Shown here in pieces: positions 49,226-59,771 of a DNA stretch of 64,000 bases. Below the pieces are notes generated by a model. It saw nothing but the letters and a program-made list of their open reading frames with translations, was not told the DNA's origin and made no database searches. Numbering within the stretch: the first letter of the stretch is position 1; the number at the start of each line of letters is the position of its first letter. Position numbers and translations under genes: made by a program. The stretch comes from Tenacibaculum sp. (lineage in GTDB: Bacteria; Bacteroidota; Bacteroidia; Flavobacteriales; Flavobacteriaceae). The stretch is taken from assembly GCA_020629275.1 (NCBI GenBank), contig JAHDDQ010000005.1, forward strand, positions 1,745 through 65,744, written 5' to 3'.

Positions 49226-49696
49226 ATGAGTATTGAAATTGAACGTAAGTTCCTAGTAAAGAACCTAAATTATAAGCAAGAAGCATACAAAAAAGTATAC
49301 ATAAAACAGGGCTTTTTAAATTCTGATAAAGAGCGAGTAGTTAGAGTACGATTAAAAGATGATGCGGGTTTTTTAACGATCAAAGGAAAATCCAATACCT
49401 CTGGTACTTCTAGATTTGAATGGGAAAAAGAAATTTCAGTAAAAGATGCTCAAGATTTATTTGATCTTTGTGAACAAGGAGTTATAGAAAAATACCGTCA
49501 TTTAATCAAAAAAGGTAAATATACTTTTGAAGTTGATGAATTCTTTGGAGAAAACAAAGGTTTAGTGGTTGCTGAAATAGAATTATCTGATGAGTCTGAA
49601 GTTTTTGAAAAACCAGAATGGCTAGGTATAGAGGTAACTGGCCAAATAAAATATTATAATTCTAATTTAAGTAAATTGCCTTTTAAAGATTGGTAA
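49226..49696 (+). CDS. CYTH domain protein
   Basis: MSIEIERKFLV start; KQGFLNSDKERVVRVRL; EWEKEIS; VDEFFGENKGLVVAEIEL. Confidence 0.93.
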   Translation: MSIEIERKFLVKNLNYKQEAYKKVYIKQGFLNSDKERVVRVRLKDDAGFLTIKGKSNTSGTSRFEWEKEISVKDAQDLFDLCEQGVIEKYRHLIKKGKYTFEVDEFFGENKGLVVAEIELSDESEVFEKPEWLGIEVTGQIKYYNSNLSKLPFKDW

Positions 49697-49743
49697 TATT
49701 ACTTCATACTCTTACTAAATTTATGTGTAAAATTATATCGATG

Positions 49744-50367
49744 TTACAAGTTGTAAATAACCCAGAAATGACAAAAACTTCCCAATAAAACAAACACGTG
49801 AAATATAGCGTGGTTATAGGGTATCTTTTTCATAGAGTAAAAAACAGCTCCAACCGTATAAAATCCACCACCTAATATCAAATAGAAAATTCCTTCCTCA
49901 GACAGACTTTTCAGTAGTGGGTTTATAAAAAACATCACTAACCATCCCATAAAAACATACATTGCAGTAGAAATATATTTAAACTTTCCAGTAAAAAATA
50001 ATTTAAAAACTACACCTACAAGAGCGAAAATCCAGACAATAGTAAACATATACCATCCTAATTTTGACTGTAATGCTACGATGCAAAACGGCGTATAACT
50101 TCCTGCTATTAAAATATAAATTGCTACGTGATCAAAAACTTTTAATCTTGCTCTTTTTCTAATGTTTTTCTCTTTATGATACCAAGTAGATGCTACATAT
50201 AATGTAACTAAGCTCAACCCGAAAATAATAAAACTTGCCTGCTTCCAAAAGCCTTCATAATAAAATGATTTAGTAATTAAAAAAGGTAATGCGATAATAC
50301 TTAATACACAACCAAAAGCATGTGTAAGAATATTAAGCTGTTCTTCTTTATCACCGTATGAATTCAT
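49744..50367 (-). CDS. Hemolysin III / PAQR family protein
   Basis: EEQLNILTHAFGCVLSIIALPFLI; STWYH; KVFDHVAIYILIAGSYTPFC. Confidence 0.93.
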   Translation of the reverse strand: MNSYGDKEEQLNILTHAFGCVLSIIALPFLITKSFYYEGFWKQASFIIFGLSLVTLYVASTWYHKEKNIRKRARLKVFDHVAIYILIAGSYTPFCIVALQSKLGWYMFTIVWIFALVGVVFKLFFTGKFKYISTAMYVFMGWLVMFFINPLLKSLSEEGIFYLILGGGFYTVGAVFYSMKKIPYNHAIFHVFVLLGSFCHFWVIYNL

Positions 50368-50380
50368 TCTATATCAAGTT

Positions 50381-51148
50381 TCATTTTTTAACATTATTGG
50401 TATCTAGCATATATTGCTTATCGTTAAGCAATTCGTTGTAAATAAGATTAAATGTTTGCTCTTTTACCATTTTTCTATCATGTACTTCAAGTCCATTTGT
50501 ATGTATAAACTTACACTGTTTTGCTCTTAAAACTCCAGGACCGCCTTTAAAAACATTCCAAGAAAAAAAACGCTTACAATCAAAATATACTTGTGGAACT
50601 ATTGGAATTTGGTGTTGTATCGCCAAGCTAAAAGCTCCATTTTTAAAAGGTGCTAAAATTACCTCTTCTTCTGGCACTAGTCCTTCTGGGTAAATGGCAA
50701 CACTTGTTCCATTTGTTAATCGTTGTTTTGCCATACTGTATACCCTTCTTCTACTCTCAGCATTTCCTCTATCAACCATTATTACAACTCTCTTGTAAAA
50801 AAACCCAAACACAGGAATTTTAACTAACTCTTTCTTTCCTACAAAAACAATAGGGTTTTTATTCAATACACACATTAGCCAGATATCGAAAAAAGAAGTG
50901 TGGTTTGCACAGAAAACATAACTTTTATTTCTATCTGCATGTTCTTCCTTTTCAATCTTGAGTCTAAAACCCATTCCATAGATTAGTATATAGGAGAATA
51001 CTCGTACTACTTTCCAGAAAGCTGGATACAATTTTTCACTTGATGTTAGTACTAATAATACCGGAGATAAAATAATTATTGTTGCAAATACTAGGATGTA
51101 AAACCAAGCGCGCCAAATCAATAAAAAGGGCATTTTTATATACTTCAT
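50381..51148 (-). CDS. 1-acyl-sn-glycerol-3-phosphate acyltransferase
   Basis: CANHTSFFDIW (HX4D) and AIYPEGLVPEE. Confidence 0.92.
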   Translation of the reverse strand: MKYIKMPFLLIWRAWFYILVFATIIILSPVLLVLTSSEKLYPAFWKVVRVFSYILIYGMGFRLKIEKEEHADRNKSYVFCANHTSFFDIWLMCVLNKNPIVFVGKKELVKIPVFGFFYKRVVIMVDRGNAESRRRVYSMAKQRLTNGTSVAIYPEGLVPEEEVILAPFKNGAFSLAIQHQIPIVPQVYFDCKRFFSWNVFKGGPGVLRAKQCKFIHTNGLEVHDRKMVKEQTFNLIYNELLNDKQYMLDTNNVKK

Positions 51149-51268
51149 AAGGGCTAATGTAGTAATTTCTTTTGTTTGATAGATTTAAACGTTACTTTTG
51201 TTTCCCTAAATTTTAACATTACTAAAAAGACTATTAGTTCTAAAGATAGTTTAAAAAGAAAAAAACAG

Positions 51269-52237
51269 ATGTCTAGGATATTAACTGGTGTACAAAGTAC
51301 AGGAACTCCTCACTTAGGAAATTTATTAGGAGCTATTTTACCTGCTGTAGCAATGGCGAATCAGCCAAAAAATGAATCATTTTTATTCATTGCTGATATG
51401 CATTCGCTAACACAGATAAAGGATGGAAAGCAATTGAGAGAAAATACTTATAGTACAGCTGCTACTTGGCTTGCCTGTGGTATCGATATCTCTAAAACTG
51501 TTTTTTACCGTCAAAGTGATATCCCTGAAGTTACTGAGCTTACTTGGTATTTAACTTGCTTTTTCCCATACCAACGCTTAACATTAGCACATAGTTTTAA
51601 AGATAAAGCTGATAGACTTTCTGATGTAAATGCTGGTTTATTTACCTATCCTATGCTGATGGCTGCTGATATTTTATTATATGATGCTGAAGTCGTTCCT
51701 GTAGGTAAAGATCAATTACAGCATTTAGAAATGTCTCGTGATGTTGCAAATAGATTTAATAATGCCGTCGGAGAAACCTTAATTGCACCACAAGCAAAAA
51801 TTCAAGAAAACACTAAGCTAGTTCCGGGAACTGATGGTGAAAAGATGAGTAAGTCTCGTGATAACGTAATTAATATTTTTTTACCAGACAAGAAGTTACG
51901 TAAGCAAATTATGGGGATTCAAACGGATAGTACTCCTTTAGAAGACCCAAAAGACCCAGATACCGATAATGTATTTGCATTGTATAAGTTATTAGCTACT
52001 GATAACCAAATTGCTGAAATGCGTGCTAATTATGAAGGCGGAAATTATGGTTACGGTCATGCAAAACAAGCTTTATACGAACTAATCGTAGATAAGTTCG
52101 CTGATGTTAGAACAAAATATAATCATTACATGGAAAATCGTCATGAGATTGATGAAGCTTTAGCTGTGGGTGCTGGAAAGGCTAAAAAAGTCGCTCAAGA
52201 TGTTCTGCAACGTGTACGAGAAAAAGTTGGATATTAA
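51269..52237 (+). CDS. trpS: Tryptophan--tRNA ligase
   Basis: MSRILTGVQSTGTPHLGNLLGA; GEKMSKSRDN; start corrected from the track start 51176. Confidence 0.96.
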   Translation: MSRILTGVQSTGTPHLGNLLGAILPAVAMANQPKNESFLFIADMHSLTQIKDGKQLRENTYSTAATWLACGIDISKTVFYRQSDIPEVTELTWYLTCFFPYQRLTLAHSFKDKADRLSDVNAGLFTYPMLMAADILLYDAEVVPVGKDQLQHLEMSRDVANRFNNAVGETLIAPQAKIQENTKLVPGTDGEKMSKSRDNVINIFLPDKKLRKQIMGIQTDSTPLEDPKDPDTDNVFALYKLLATDNQIAEMRANYEGGNYGYGHAKQALYELIVDKFADVRTKYNHYMENRHEIDEALAVGAGKAKKVAQDVLQRVREKVGY

Positions 52238-52263
52238 AAAGTTTAAAAGTAAAAAAAATTGTC

Positions 52264-53484
52264 ATGAAAAAAATACTACACTGCGTGGTGCTACTTATAA
52301 GCACAATCAATTGTTATACCCAAACAAATTTTAAAAACGGATATTTCATAAATAATCAAGGAAATAAACAGGAATGCTTGATAAAGAATATAGATTGGAA
52401 AAATAACCCTACAGAATTTACATATAAAATCAGTAAGGAAGGAAATACAAAGGTAAACTCTATTAGAACTGTTAAGGAATTTGGGATCTATAATACTTCA
52501 AAGTATATCCGTAAACAAGTCCAAATTGACAAGTCAATCAATTTAATAGATAGACTTTCAGAAAATCGCAGACCTAATTTTAAAACTGAAGAATTATTTC
52601 TTAAAGTTTTAATTGAAGGCAAAGCAAACCTATTTTCTTTTGAAGCCAATAATATAAAAGTTTTCTTTTATTCAACATCAAAAAAGCCAATATCACAATT
52701 AGTTTTTAAGAAATATTTAGTCACTAAATTTCTAGTTGGAAAGAACGAACGTTATAAACAACAATTAATAAATAATCTCAAATGCAATAATTTATCTATT
52801 GATGAAGCTAAAAATGTAAACTACAATAGCAAACAGTTGACAAAATATTTCATAAAATATAATAATTGTAATAACTCTAAGATTATAAACTTTTCAAAAA
52901 CTAATGATAATAAAAAGAAATTTGGTCTATCCGTTCAGCTTGGATTTAATAGTAATACTTTGAATATTGACGGTCCTTCATCTTCAGATAGAGGTATAGA
53001 TTTTGGTGGAAAAATAGGTTTACGCTTGGGACTGGAAGGTGAATATATTTTACCTTTCAACAATAATAAATGGGGTATTGTAATTAGCCCAACTTACCAA
53101 TCTTTCAAATCTAGTACTACTACTTCCAATAATAATGTTCCTGACAACTTTTTAGTTGCCAATACAAGTTATAAATCAATTGAAGTTCCTATTGGAGTTA
53201 GACATAGTTTTTATCTTAATACAATGTCTAAAATATATATTACAGGTTCGTATGTATTAGATTTCAGTTTAAATTCTTTTGTAGACTTCAATAGAATTGA
53301 TGGAACTAACTTAGGTAGATTAAAAATTAATACTAGTAATTCATTCGCTTTTGGTTTGGGCTATAAGTATAATAAGTACAATATTGAATTTAGATATAAT
53401 AATCGTAATATTTTAGGAAGCTTACCTTTTTGGAGTTCTAACTACAGTTCGCTTAGTGTAAATTTTGGATATTCTTTTCTTTAA
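52264..53484 (+). CDS. Hypothetical outer membrane beta-barrel protein
   Basis: Signal peptide; C-terminal beta-barrel pattern ending LSVNFGYSFL. Confidence 0.6.
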   Translation: MKKILHCVVLLISTINCYTQTNFKNGYFINNQGNKQECLIKNIDWKNNPTEFTYKISKEGNTKVNSIRTVKEFGIYNTSKYIRKQVQIDKSINLIDRLSENRRPNFKTEELFLKVLIEGKANLFSFEANNIKVFFYSTSKKPISQLVFKKYLVTKFLVGKNERYKQQLINNLKCNNLSIDEAKNVNYNSKQLTKYFIKYNNCNNSKIINFSKTNDNKKKFGLSVQLGFNSNTLNIDGPSSSDRGIDFGGKIGLRLGLEGEYILPFNNNKWGIVISPTYQSFKSSTTTSNNNVPDNFLVANTSYKSIEVPIGVRHSFYLNTMSKIYITGSYVLDFSLNSFVDFNRIDGTNLGRLKINTSNSFAFGLGYKYNKYNIEFRYNNRNILGSLPFWSSNYSSLSVNFGYSFL

Positions 53485-53490
53485 AAACAT

Positions 53491-53528
53491 AAAAAAACAG
53501 ATTCACTGTTCTAATGAATCTGTTTTTT
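53491..53528. terminator. Bidirectional terminator
   Basis: AAAAAAACAGATTC...GAATCTGTTTTTTT between convergent genes. Confidence 0.85.
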
Positions 53529-53552
53529 TGTTATGAAATTATTTTATTCAAT

Positions 53553-54593
53553 TTATGGCGCTGGATTTGGAATCCTAGCATGTATAGCTTCTATTCCTTC
53601 TAATACTTCATCAGATAATTCAATATTAATAGAATCAATATTTTCTTTAAGTTGATCCATTTTAGTTGCTCCAATAATATTACTAGTTACAAATGGTAAT
53701 TGATTGATGTAAGCTAATGCTAATTGCGATAATGTTAATTCGTGCTTTTCAGCTAATTGCTGATATGCTTCTACAGCTTTTTGCGAACCTTCTCCCATGT
53801 ATCGTGAAATAAAGCGTGGAAATAAAGTTCCTCTAGCTCCTTCTGGTTTTCCTCCATTTAAGTATTTACCAGATAAAACACCTTGTGCTAATGGTGAGTA
53901 CACTAATAAGCCTATATTTTCTCGTAAAGAAACTTCAGACATTCCATATTCATATGCACGGTGTATTAATGAATATGAATTTTGAATGGTAGACATTCTT
54001 GGTAAACTATGTTGTTCTGAAGTTTGTAAATATTTCATCGTTCCCCAAGGAGTTTCGTTGGATAAACCTACGTGTTTTATCTTTCCTTGTTTCATAAAAT
54101 CTTGCAGTGTTTCTAAAATTTCCAGGTGATCTTCAGCTTCTTTAGTGGCTGTTTGATAAGGGTAATCACGAACACCAAAGCAGTTTACTCCACGGTCTGG
54201 CCAATGTAATTGATATAAATCTATATAATCTGTCTGTAATCTTTTCAAACTACCTTCAATAGCTTCTGCTATATTTTTTTTAGTAAAACCACCTGATCTT
54301 ATATGTGCTGTATACGCTCCACCTCCTGCAATTTTAGACGCCAAAACTACTTTATCTCTATTCCCCGTTTTTTTAAACCAGTTTCCTATAATTTTCTCCG
54401 TGGCTCCATAGGTTTCTGGAGTTGCTGGTACTGAATATAACTCAGCGGTATCAAAAAAATTGACTCCTCTTTCTAATGCATAATCCATTTGCTCAAAACC
54501 TTCTTTTTCTGAGTTTTGATTTCCCCATGTCATCGTTCCTAAACATATCTTAGAAACTTCTACATCGGTATTTGGTAATTTTGTGTACTTCAT
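53553..54593 (-). CDS. NADP(H)-dependent aldo-keto reductase (Tas-like)
   Basis: KICLGTMTWGNQNSEKEGFEQMDYALERGVNFFDTAELY; DYIDLYQLHWPDR. Confidence 0.93.
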   Translation of the reverse strand: MKYTKLPNTDVEVSKICLGTMTWGNQNSEKEGFEQMDYALERGVNFFDTAELYSVPATPETYGATEKIIGNWFKKTGNRDKVVLASKIAGGGAYTAHIRSGGFTKKNIAEAIEGSLKRLQTDYIDLYQLHWPDRGVNCFGVRDYPYQTATKEAEDHLEILETLQDFMKQGKIKHVGLSNETPWGTMKYLQTSEQHSLPRMSTIQNSYSLIHRAYEYGMSEVSLRENIGLLVYSPLAQGVLSGKYLNGGKPEGARGTLFPRFISRYMGEGSQKAVEAYQQLAEKHELTLSQLALAYINQLPFVTSNIIGATKMDQLKENIDSINIELSDEVLEGIEAIHARIPNPAP

Positions 54594-54677
54594 TTGATTC
54601 AGTTATAAAATTTTATACTAGCGTAGACAGTATTTATAAATAATGATGGTTTATTTTTAAATTGATAAACCTTTCTC

Positions 54678-55865
54678 TTAATTAAGGATTGCTTCGATTC
54701 CTGGTAATGTTTTTCCTTCTAGACTCTCCAACATTGCGCCGCCTCCTGTAGAAACATAACTCACTTTATCTGCAAATCCGAACTGTTTTACAGCTGCTAC
54801 CGAATCTCCTCCTCCAACAAGAGAAAAAGCTCCTCTTCTAGTTGCTTCATCAATTGCATTTCCTAAAGCAATTGTTCCTTTCGAGAAATTTTCCATTTCG
54901 AATACACCTAAAGGTCCGTTCCATAAAATAGTTTTAGAGTTTGCTATTACTTCAGCAAACTTTTCAGAGGTCTTTGGTCCAACATCTAGCCCCATCCAAC
55001 CTTCTGGAATCTCATTAGTGTTTACGATCTGAGTATCTGCATCATTTGCAAAGTTATTTGCTATTACTGCATCTATTGGTAAATGAATTTGTGTGTGTTT
55101 TTCTTTTGCCTGCTCTAAAATATTCAGCGCTAACTCTAGTTTGTCTTCTTCAACTAGTGAATTACCAATTGTTCCACCTAATGCTTTTACAAATGTAAAT
55201 GTCATTCCTCCACCGATAATAATATGATCAACAGCATCGATTATGTTTTCAATAACACCGATCTTAGAAGATACTTTGGCTCCTCCTAAAATTGCAGTAA
55301 CTGGTTTTTCTGAGTTATTTAAAACTTTATCAATACTTTCAATCTCTTTAGACAGTAATATACCAAAGCATTTATTTTCAGGGAAAAACTGTGCAATTAC
55401 TGCTGTAGATGCGTGCGCTCTATGCGCTGTACCAAATGCATCATTTACATATACATCTCCTAACTTTGAAAGTCGTTCAGCAAAATCTACATCTCCTGAT
55501 TTTTCTTCTGAATGAAAACGTAAATTCTCTAATAATAAAATTTCACCGCTTGCTAAATCTGCTACAGCCTCTTCAACAGTTTCTCCTACACACTCGTTTA
55601 TAAATTTTACTTGTACACCTATTACACTTTTAACAGTACTTACAATATGTTGTAATGAGTATTTTTCTTCAATTCCTTTTGGACGACCTAAATGCGACAT
55701 TAAAATACAACTACCTCCATCTTCTAAAATTTTAATAATTGTTGGTTTTGCTGATTGAATACGTGTATCGTCTGTTACTTCAAATTGATCATTTAAGGGA
55801 ACATTAAAATCTACACGGATTAATGCTTTTTTATTTTCAAAATTAAAATCGTTGATTGTTTTCAT
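54678..55865 (-). CDS. pgk: Phosphoglycerate kinase
   Basis: [59 protein letters not shown]. Confidence 0.98.
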   Translation of the reverse strand: MKTINDFNFENKKALIRVDFNVPLNDQFEVTDDTRIQSAKPTIIKILEDGGSCILMSHLGRPKGIEEKYSLQHIVSTVKSVIGVQVKFINECVGETVEEAVADLASGEILLLENLRFHSEEKSGDVDFAERLSKLGDVYVNDAFGTAHRAHASTAVIAQFFPENKCFGILLSKEIESIDKVLNNSEKPVTAILGGAKVSSKIGVIENIIDAVDHIIIGGGMTFTFVKALGGTIGNSLVEEDKLELALNILEQAKEKHTQIHLPIDAVIANNFANDADTQIVNTNEIPEGWMGLDVGPKTSEKFAEVIANSKTILWNGPLGVFEMENFSKGTIALGNAIDEATRRGAFSLVGGGDSVAAVKQFGFADKVSYVSTGGGAMLESLEGKTLPGIEAILN

Positions 55866-56044
55866 TTAATGGGTTCTATTTTTAGGTATTTGCTTTTTCA
55901 TTTTATTCTAACAAAAATAATTATTCTAAATTAGAAAAATCTTCCTAAAAATGGGTATTTAATTAATTTTATAACGAAAACGTTTACTTTAAGTAAGAAC
56001 CATAAATTTCTTCGTAATACTATGAAACATTACATATATAAAAA

Positions 56045-58798
56045 CTAAAAAGGTAATTCAATAGGTTCTTTAAAAGGTATTTCAGGATTGTATATCTCCA
56101 ATATTAATACCTTCATTTGGTCTATAAATTCTTCTATTTTTTCTGGAGTTACTGTATAATCTTGCCCTCTATATTTATCTGAAAAGTTTAGCTTTATAAA
56201 ACCACTCTTTAAATTCTTAAATGAGATAATTCCTGCTTCAATTTGTTTGTCTGGTTCTAGTGCTACATTTTGTGTGTACATGTAAGTGTATAACAATACT
56301 TGTATTGCTTTACTGTATTTAAAATCCTGTATCTCTTCAAGATTAGCAACTTTCAAGTCTGATTCTTTCACTAAACCTGTTTTGTAATCAATAATTCTCA
56401 ATACTCCGTTTAATTCATCAACTCTATCTACTTGTCCTCTAATTTTAATTGGAAAATCTAATCCATCAACATCAATAAAGGCTTCATAATCTTTCTCTAC
56501 TTCTAATACTTTAAGCTGATTGTTACTATTGGCAATAATAGCACTTTCTTGCTGTAAAAAGTTAAATACAAATCGTATAGCTACTTCATAAATTAAACGA
56601 TTTCTACCTGTAGTTATGTCGCCGTTTTTAAAATATTCTTTAAAGTATTTTTTTACATAGGACTCTACACAGGTCTTCATTTTATCAATATCCTCAAGTG
56701 TTAATAACTTTCCTATAGTAGGTTCGTACAATTCTTTTAATGTCTCATGAACAACAGTTCCCAAAGTATTAAATGCTACTTCTTCTTCAAGAGCATCAAA
56801 TTCTTTAATCTTTAAGATTTTCTTTTTGTAAAAAGCTATTGGATTGTATAAATAATTCCCAATAGTTGATGGTGATATTCCTTTTTCTGCGAGTTCTTTT
56901 AACTTATTTTGTACTGCTTCTGTTTTAGCTATTTCTTCTAATTTAGTCTCGTTTATGGTTACTCTAGCACTAATTATTTTAGTTTTTATACCTTCTTTCA
57001 GTAATTCTAGTTGTGTAATGAATCTACTTTTTTCACCTCCTCCAAAAGAATCGTTTTCTGTATTATAAATTAAATAAACATTTTTAGCACGTTGTAATAA
57101 TCTAAAAAAGTGATATGAAAATATTGCATCTTTTTCTTTATAGGTTGGCAAGCCAAATTCAACTTTTGCATCGAAAGGGATAAAGGAAACTTGGTTTGTA
57201 TTTGCTGGAAGAATTCCTTCATTTACCGATGTTAGTATGATGTTTTCAAAATCTAATAAACGGGTTTCCAACATTCCCATTAACTGTAATCCTTGTAAAG
57301 GTTCTCCTTGAAAAGAAATACTTTCTGAAGCTATAAGCTGCCTAAAAAACTGGTATACTATTTTTAAACTTGCAAAATAATTTAACTCATATTGAAAATT
57401 CTGTAATTGAGTAAATGCAGTGAAATAACGAAATAAAAATTCTTTTTCAAGACCTTCTACTTTATCTTTAATAACGTTAATTATGTAGAGTATTCTTTGA
57501 AAGAATTCGTTTATATTACTGTATGGATTGAACAGTGTTGTTATTATAATCTGAGTTTCCGAAGATTGATTCTTTAAAAAGGAACTCAAAAAATCCTGAG
57601 AAACAAATGTTCTGTTTTGACTAAAGATTATTTGTGTTATTTCATCTGAAATAGATTGTTCTTCATTTACAAGTAAACGATGAATTAGTGGTTCCTTTAA
57701 TAACTTTACCACATCTTTATAATAGAAAAGGTTTTCTTGTTCTTTTTGTAATTTTTCTTGAGAAAGGTATAATTGAAAAATAGACAGAATTAAGCTTGTT
57801 GTAGGCATATCCTTCAATGGGTATCCCATGGTTATATTTACAGACGATACGTTTTTTGGTAATGAGTTTAAGGTTATAGGTAGTAACGTTTCGTCAGACA
57901 ATATTAATGCTGTATTGTTATGATGTGGTAATTTTGATAATATTTCTCCTGCATATTTAGCTTGAAGACTGTTTTTAGCAGCTCCAATTAAATGAATATT
58001 CTTATCCTCGGAAAATGTATTACTAACTGTTTTCAATTCATTTTTCTGATAATACTTCCATGATGTTTTATATTTCCTTATGAATCTTCCTGCCTGATGA
58101 TTGGATTGTAAAAATTGCTCATCAATATCCCAGTAAACCTGAGTATTTGCTGAAATTAGCATTGTTTTAAACAGCAATTCTTCCGATTTATTTAATGCAT
58201 TAAACCCTATAAAGAAGAATTTCTTATGACTATTTTCTTGTACATAATTCTCTATATTCTTAGTGGCTTCTCTATAAATACATCCTTGGTATCCAATCTT
58301 ATTTTTCAATAAAAATTGATACAGTTTTTCATAAAAAACATCTAATTTCTCAGTAAATGAAAAATGATCTTTCATAAGCTCAGTCTCTTTGAAAGTACCT
58401 TTGACTGACCATCTTTTTAACCGTTCCACATCTCTTATGTACATAAAAACTTCTTTAGCTTTTATTAAATGTTGATCAATTTCATTGAAATCTTGCAGTA
58501 CAGTAAAGGCCCAAGAGAAGAAGGTGTCAAACGTATCTGGGTTTTCTTCATGCTCTTTATAAATTCCATAAAAATAAAATAAGAGTTGAATGCTATCTAT
58601 TTTTCTTAATCCTGAAACTTCTTCAATAAATTCTTCTATGTTTAAGATTTCAGGTAAAAAACCCACTAACCCATTACGTTGAAAAGCTCTTTTCACAAAA
58701 ACACCCGCACGTTTAGAGGGTAAAATAAGAGTTACATCTTCAAATGAATTTGTAGTTTTTATAATATCTTGAATAGTTTCTTCAATGAATGTTTGCAT
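56045..58798 (-). CDS. PD-(D/E)XK nuclease family protein (AddB/RecB-like)
   Basis: C-terminal PD-(D/E)XK: GISPSTIGNYLYNPIAFY, GTVVHETLKELYEP, RGQVDRVDELNGVLRIIDYKTG. Confidence 0.88.
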   Translation of the reverse strand: MQTFIEETIQDIIKTTNSFEDVTLILPSKRAGVFVKRAFQRNGLVGFLPEILNIEEFIEEVSGLRKIDSIQLLFYFYGIYKEHEENPDTFDTFFSWAFTVLQDFNEIDQHLIKAKEVFMYIRDVERLKRWSVKGTFKETELMKDHFSFTEKLDVFYEKLYQFLLKNKIGYQGCIYREATKNIENYVQENSHKKFFFIGFNALNKSEELLFKTMLISANTQVYWDIDEQFLQSNHQAGRFIRKYKTSWKYYQKNELKTVSNTFSEDKNIHLIGAAKNSLQAKYAGEILSKLPHHNNTALILSDETLLPITLNSLPKNVSSVNITMGYPLKDMPTTSLILSIFQLYLSQEKLQKEQENLFYYKDVVKLLKEPLIHRLLVNEEQSISDEITQIIFSQNRTFVSQDFLSSFLKNQSSETQIIITTLFNPYSNINEFFQRILYIINVIKDKVEGLEKEFLFRYFTAFTQLQNFQYELNYFASLKIVYQFFRQLIASESISFQGEPLQGLQLMGMLETRLLDFENIILTSVNEGILPANTNQVSFIPFDAKVEFGLPTYKEKDAIFSYHFFRLLQRAKNVYLIYNTENDSFGGGEKSRFITQLELLKEGIKTKIISARVTINETKLEEIAKTEAVQNKLKELAEKGISPSTIGNYLYNPIAFYKKKILKIKEFDALEEEVAFNTLGTVVHETLKELYEPTIGKLLTLEDIDKMKTCVESYVKKYFKEYFKNGDITTGRNRLIYEVAIRFVFNFLQQESAIIANSNNQLKVLEVEKDYEAFIDVDGLDFPIKIRGQVDRVDELNGVLRIIDYKTGLVKESDLKVANLEEIQDFKYSKAIQVLLYTYMYTQNVALEPDKQIEAGIISFKNLKSGFIKLNFSDKYRGQDYTVTPEKIEEFIDQMKVLILEIYNPEIPFKEPIELPF

Positions 58799-58925
58799 GC
58801 TTAGTTGTAACTCTTGAAAGTTGTATGGAGTAATTTGTGGCTTTCAGACTTCGAAAATACAATAATTCTATTATTTTTGATTGTTTCCGACTTAAGGTGT
58901 TGGATTACTTTTTAATTTTATAGTT

Positions 58926-59702
58926 ATGGATACATTAAAGGTTTCTTTTATTCAGTCTGATTTAGTTTGGGAAAATACTAAGGCAAATCTTAATAATTTT
59001 GAAGAAAAGATTAAAACAATTAGTAGCGATATTGATCTTATTATTTTACCAGAAATGTTTACCACAGGGTTTTCTATGAATGCTAAGGTACTAGCAGAAG
59101 ATATTTCAGGAAGAACAGTACAGTGGATGCAAAAAATTGCAATTTCAAAGGATTGTGCTATTACTGGAAGCATTATTATTAAAGAGGATGATATCTATTT
59201 TAACAGATTAATTTTCATGTATCCCTCAGGTGAATTTAAGCATTATGATAAACGCCATACATTTACACTAGCTAATGAACATAAAGCGTTTACTGCAGGA
59301 AATAAAAAAGTTATTCTCGATTACAGGGGTTGGAAAATATGTCCTTTAATTTGTTATGATTTACGTTTCCCTGCTTGGGCTAGAAACCAAGAAAATTACA
59401 ATCTTTTAATTTACATAGCTAGTTGGCCTAAAAAAAGAATTGCTGCTTGGGATGCTTTATTAAAAGCAAGAGCTATTGAGAATATGAGTTATACCATAGG
59501 TGTAAATAGAATAGGTAAAGACGGAAACGACTACGAATATGTAGGTCATTCTATAATTTATGATGCATTAGGTAATAACATAACTGAGCCCAATAATAAA
59601 GTCTCATGTGTTATCTCTGTAGAACTTGATAAGAATAAACAAAATACTACGAGAAACAGTTTAGGATTCTTGAATGATAAAGATTCTTTCATTATACAAT
59701 AA
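58926..59702 (+). CDS. Nitrilase / omega-amidase family carbon-nitrogen hydrolase
   Basis: LPEMFTTGFSM, KRHTFTLANEHKAFTAG, ICYDLRFPAWAR. Confidence 0.92.
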   Translation: MDTLKVSFIQSDLVWENTKANLNNFEEKIKTISSDIDLIILPEMFTTGFSMNAKVLAEDISGRTVQWMQKIAISKDCAITGSIIIKEDDIYFNRLIFMYPSGEFKHYDKRHTFTLANEHKAFTAGNKKVILDYRGWKICPLICYDLRFPAWARNQENYNLLIYIASWPKKRIAAWDALLKARAIENMSYTIGVNRIGKDGNDYEYVGHSIIYDALGNNITEPNNKVSCVISVELDKNKQNTTRNSLGFLNDKDSFIIQ

Positions 59703-59736
59703 AGACGTTGCTTTTAATCAAAAAACTTTAAAAAAC

Positions 59737-59765
59737 AAAAGAGCCGAAATAATATCGGCTCTTTT
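59737..59765. terminator. Bidirectional terminator
   Basis: AAAAGAGCCGA-aataata-TCGGCTCTTTTATTTTTTT. Confidence 0.85.
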
Positions 59766-59771
59766 ATTTTT

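Noticed and set aside
54604-54617. 14-bp perfect palindrome TATAAAATTTTATA upstream of the aldo-keto reductase
   Set aside because: Pure A/T palindrome in AT-rich DNA; likely by chance or part of a promoter, insufficient to call an operator.
56045-58798. PD-(D/E)XK protein as a restriction or defense nuclease
   Set aside because: Size, C-terminal motif and housekeeping context fit AddB/RecB-like recombination nuclease rather than a defense island.
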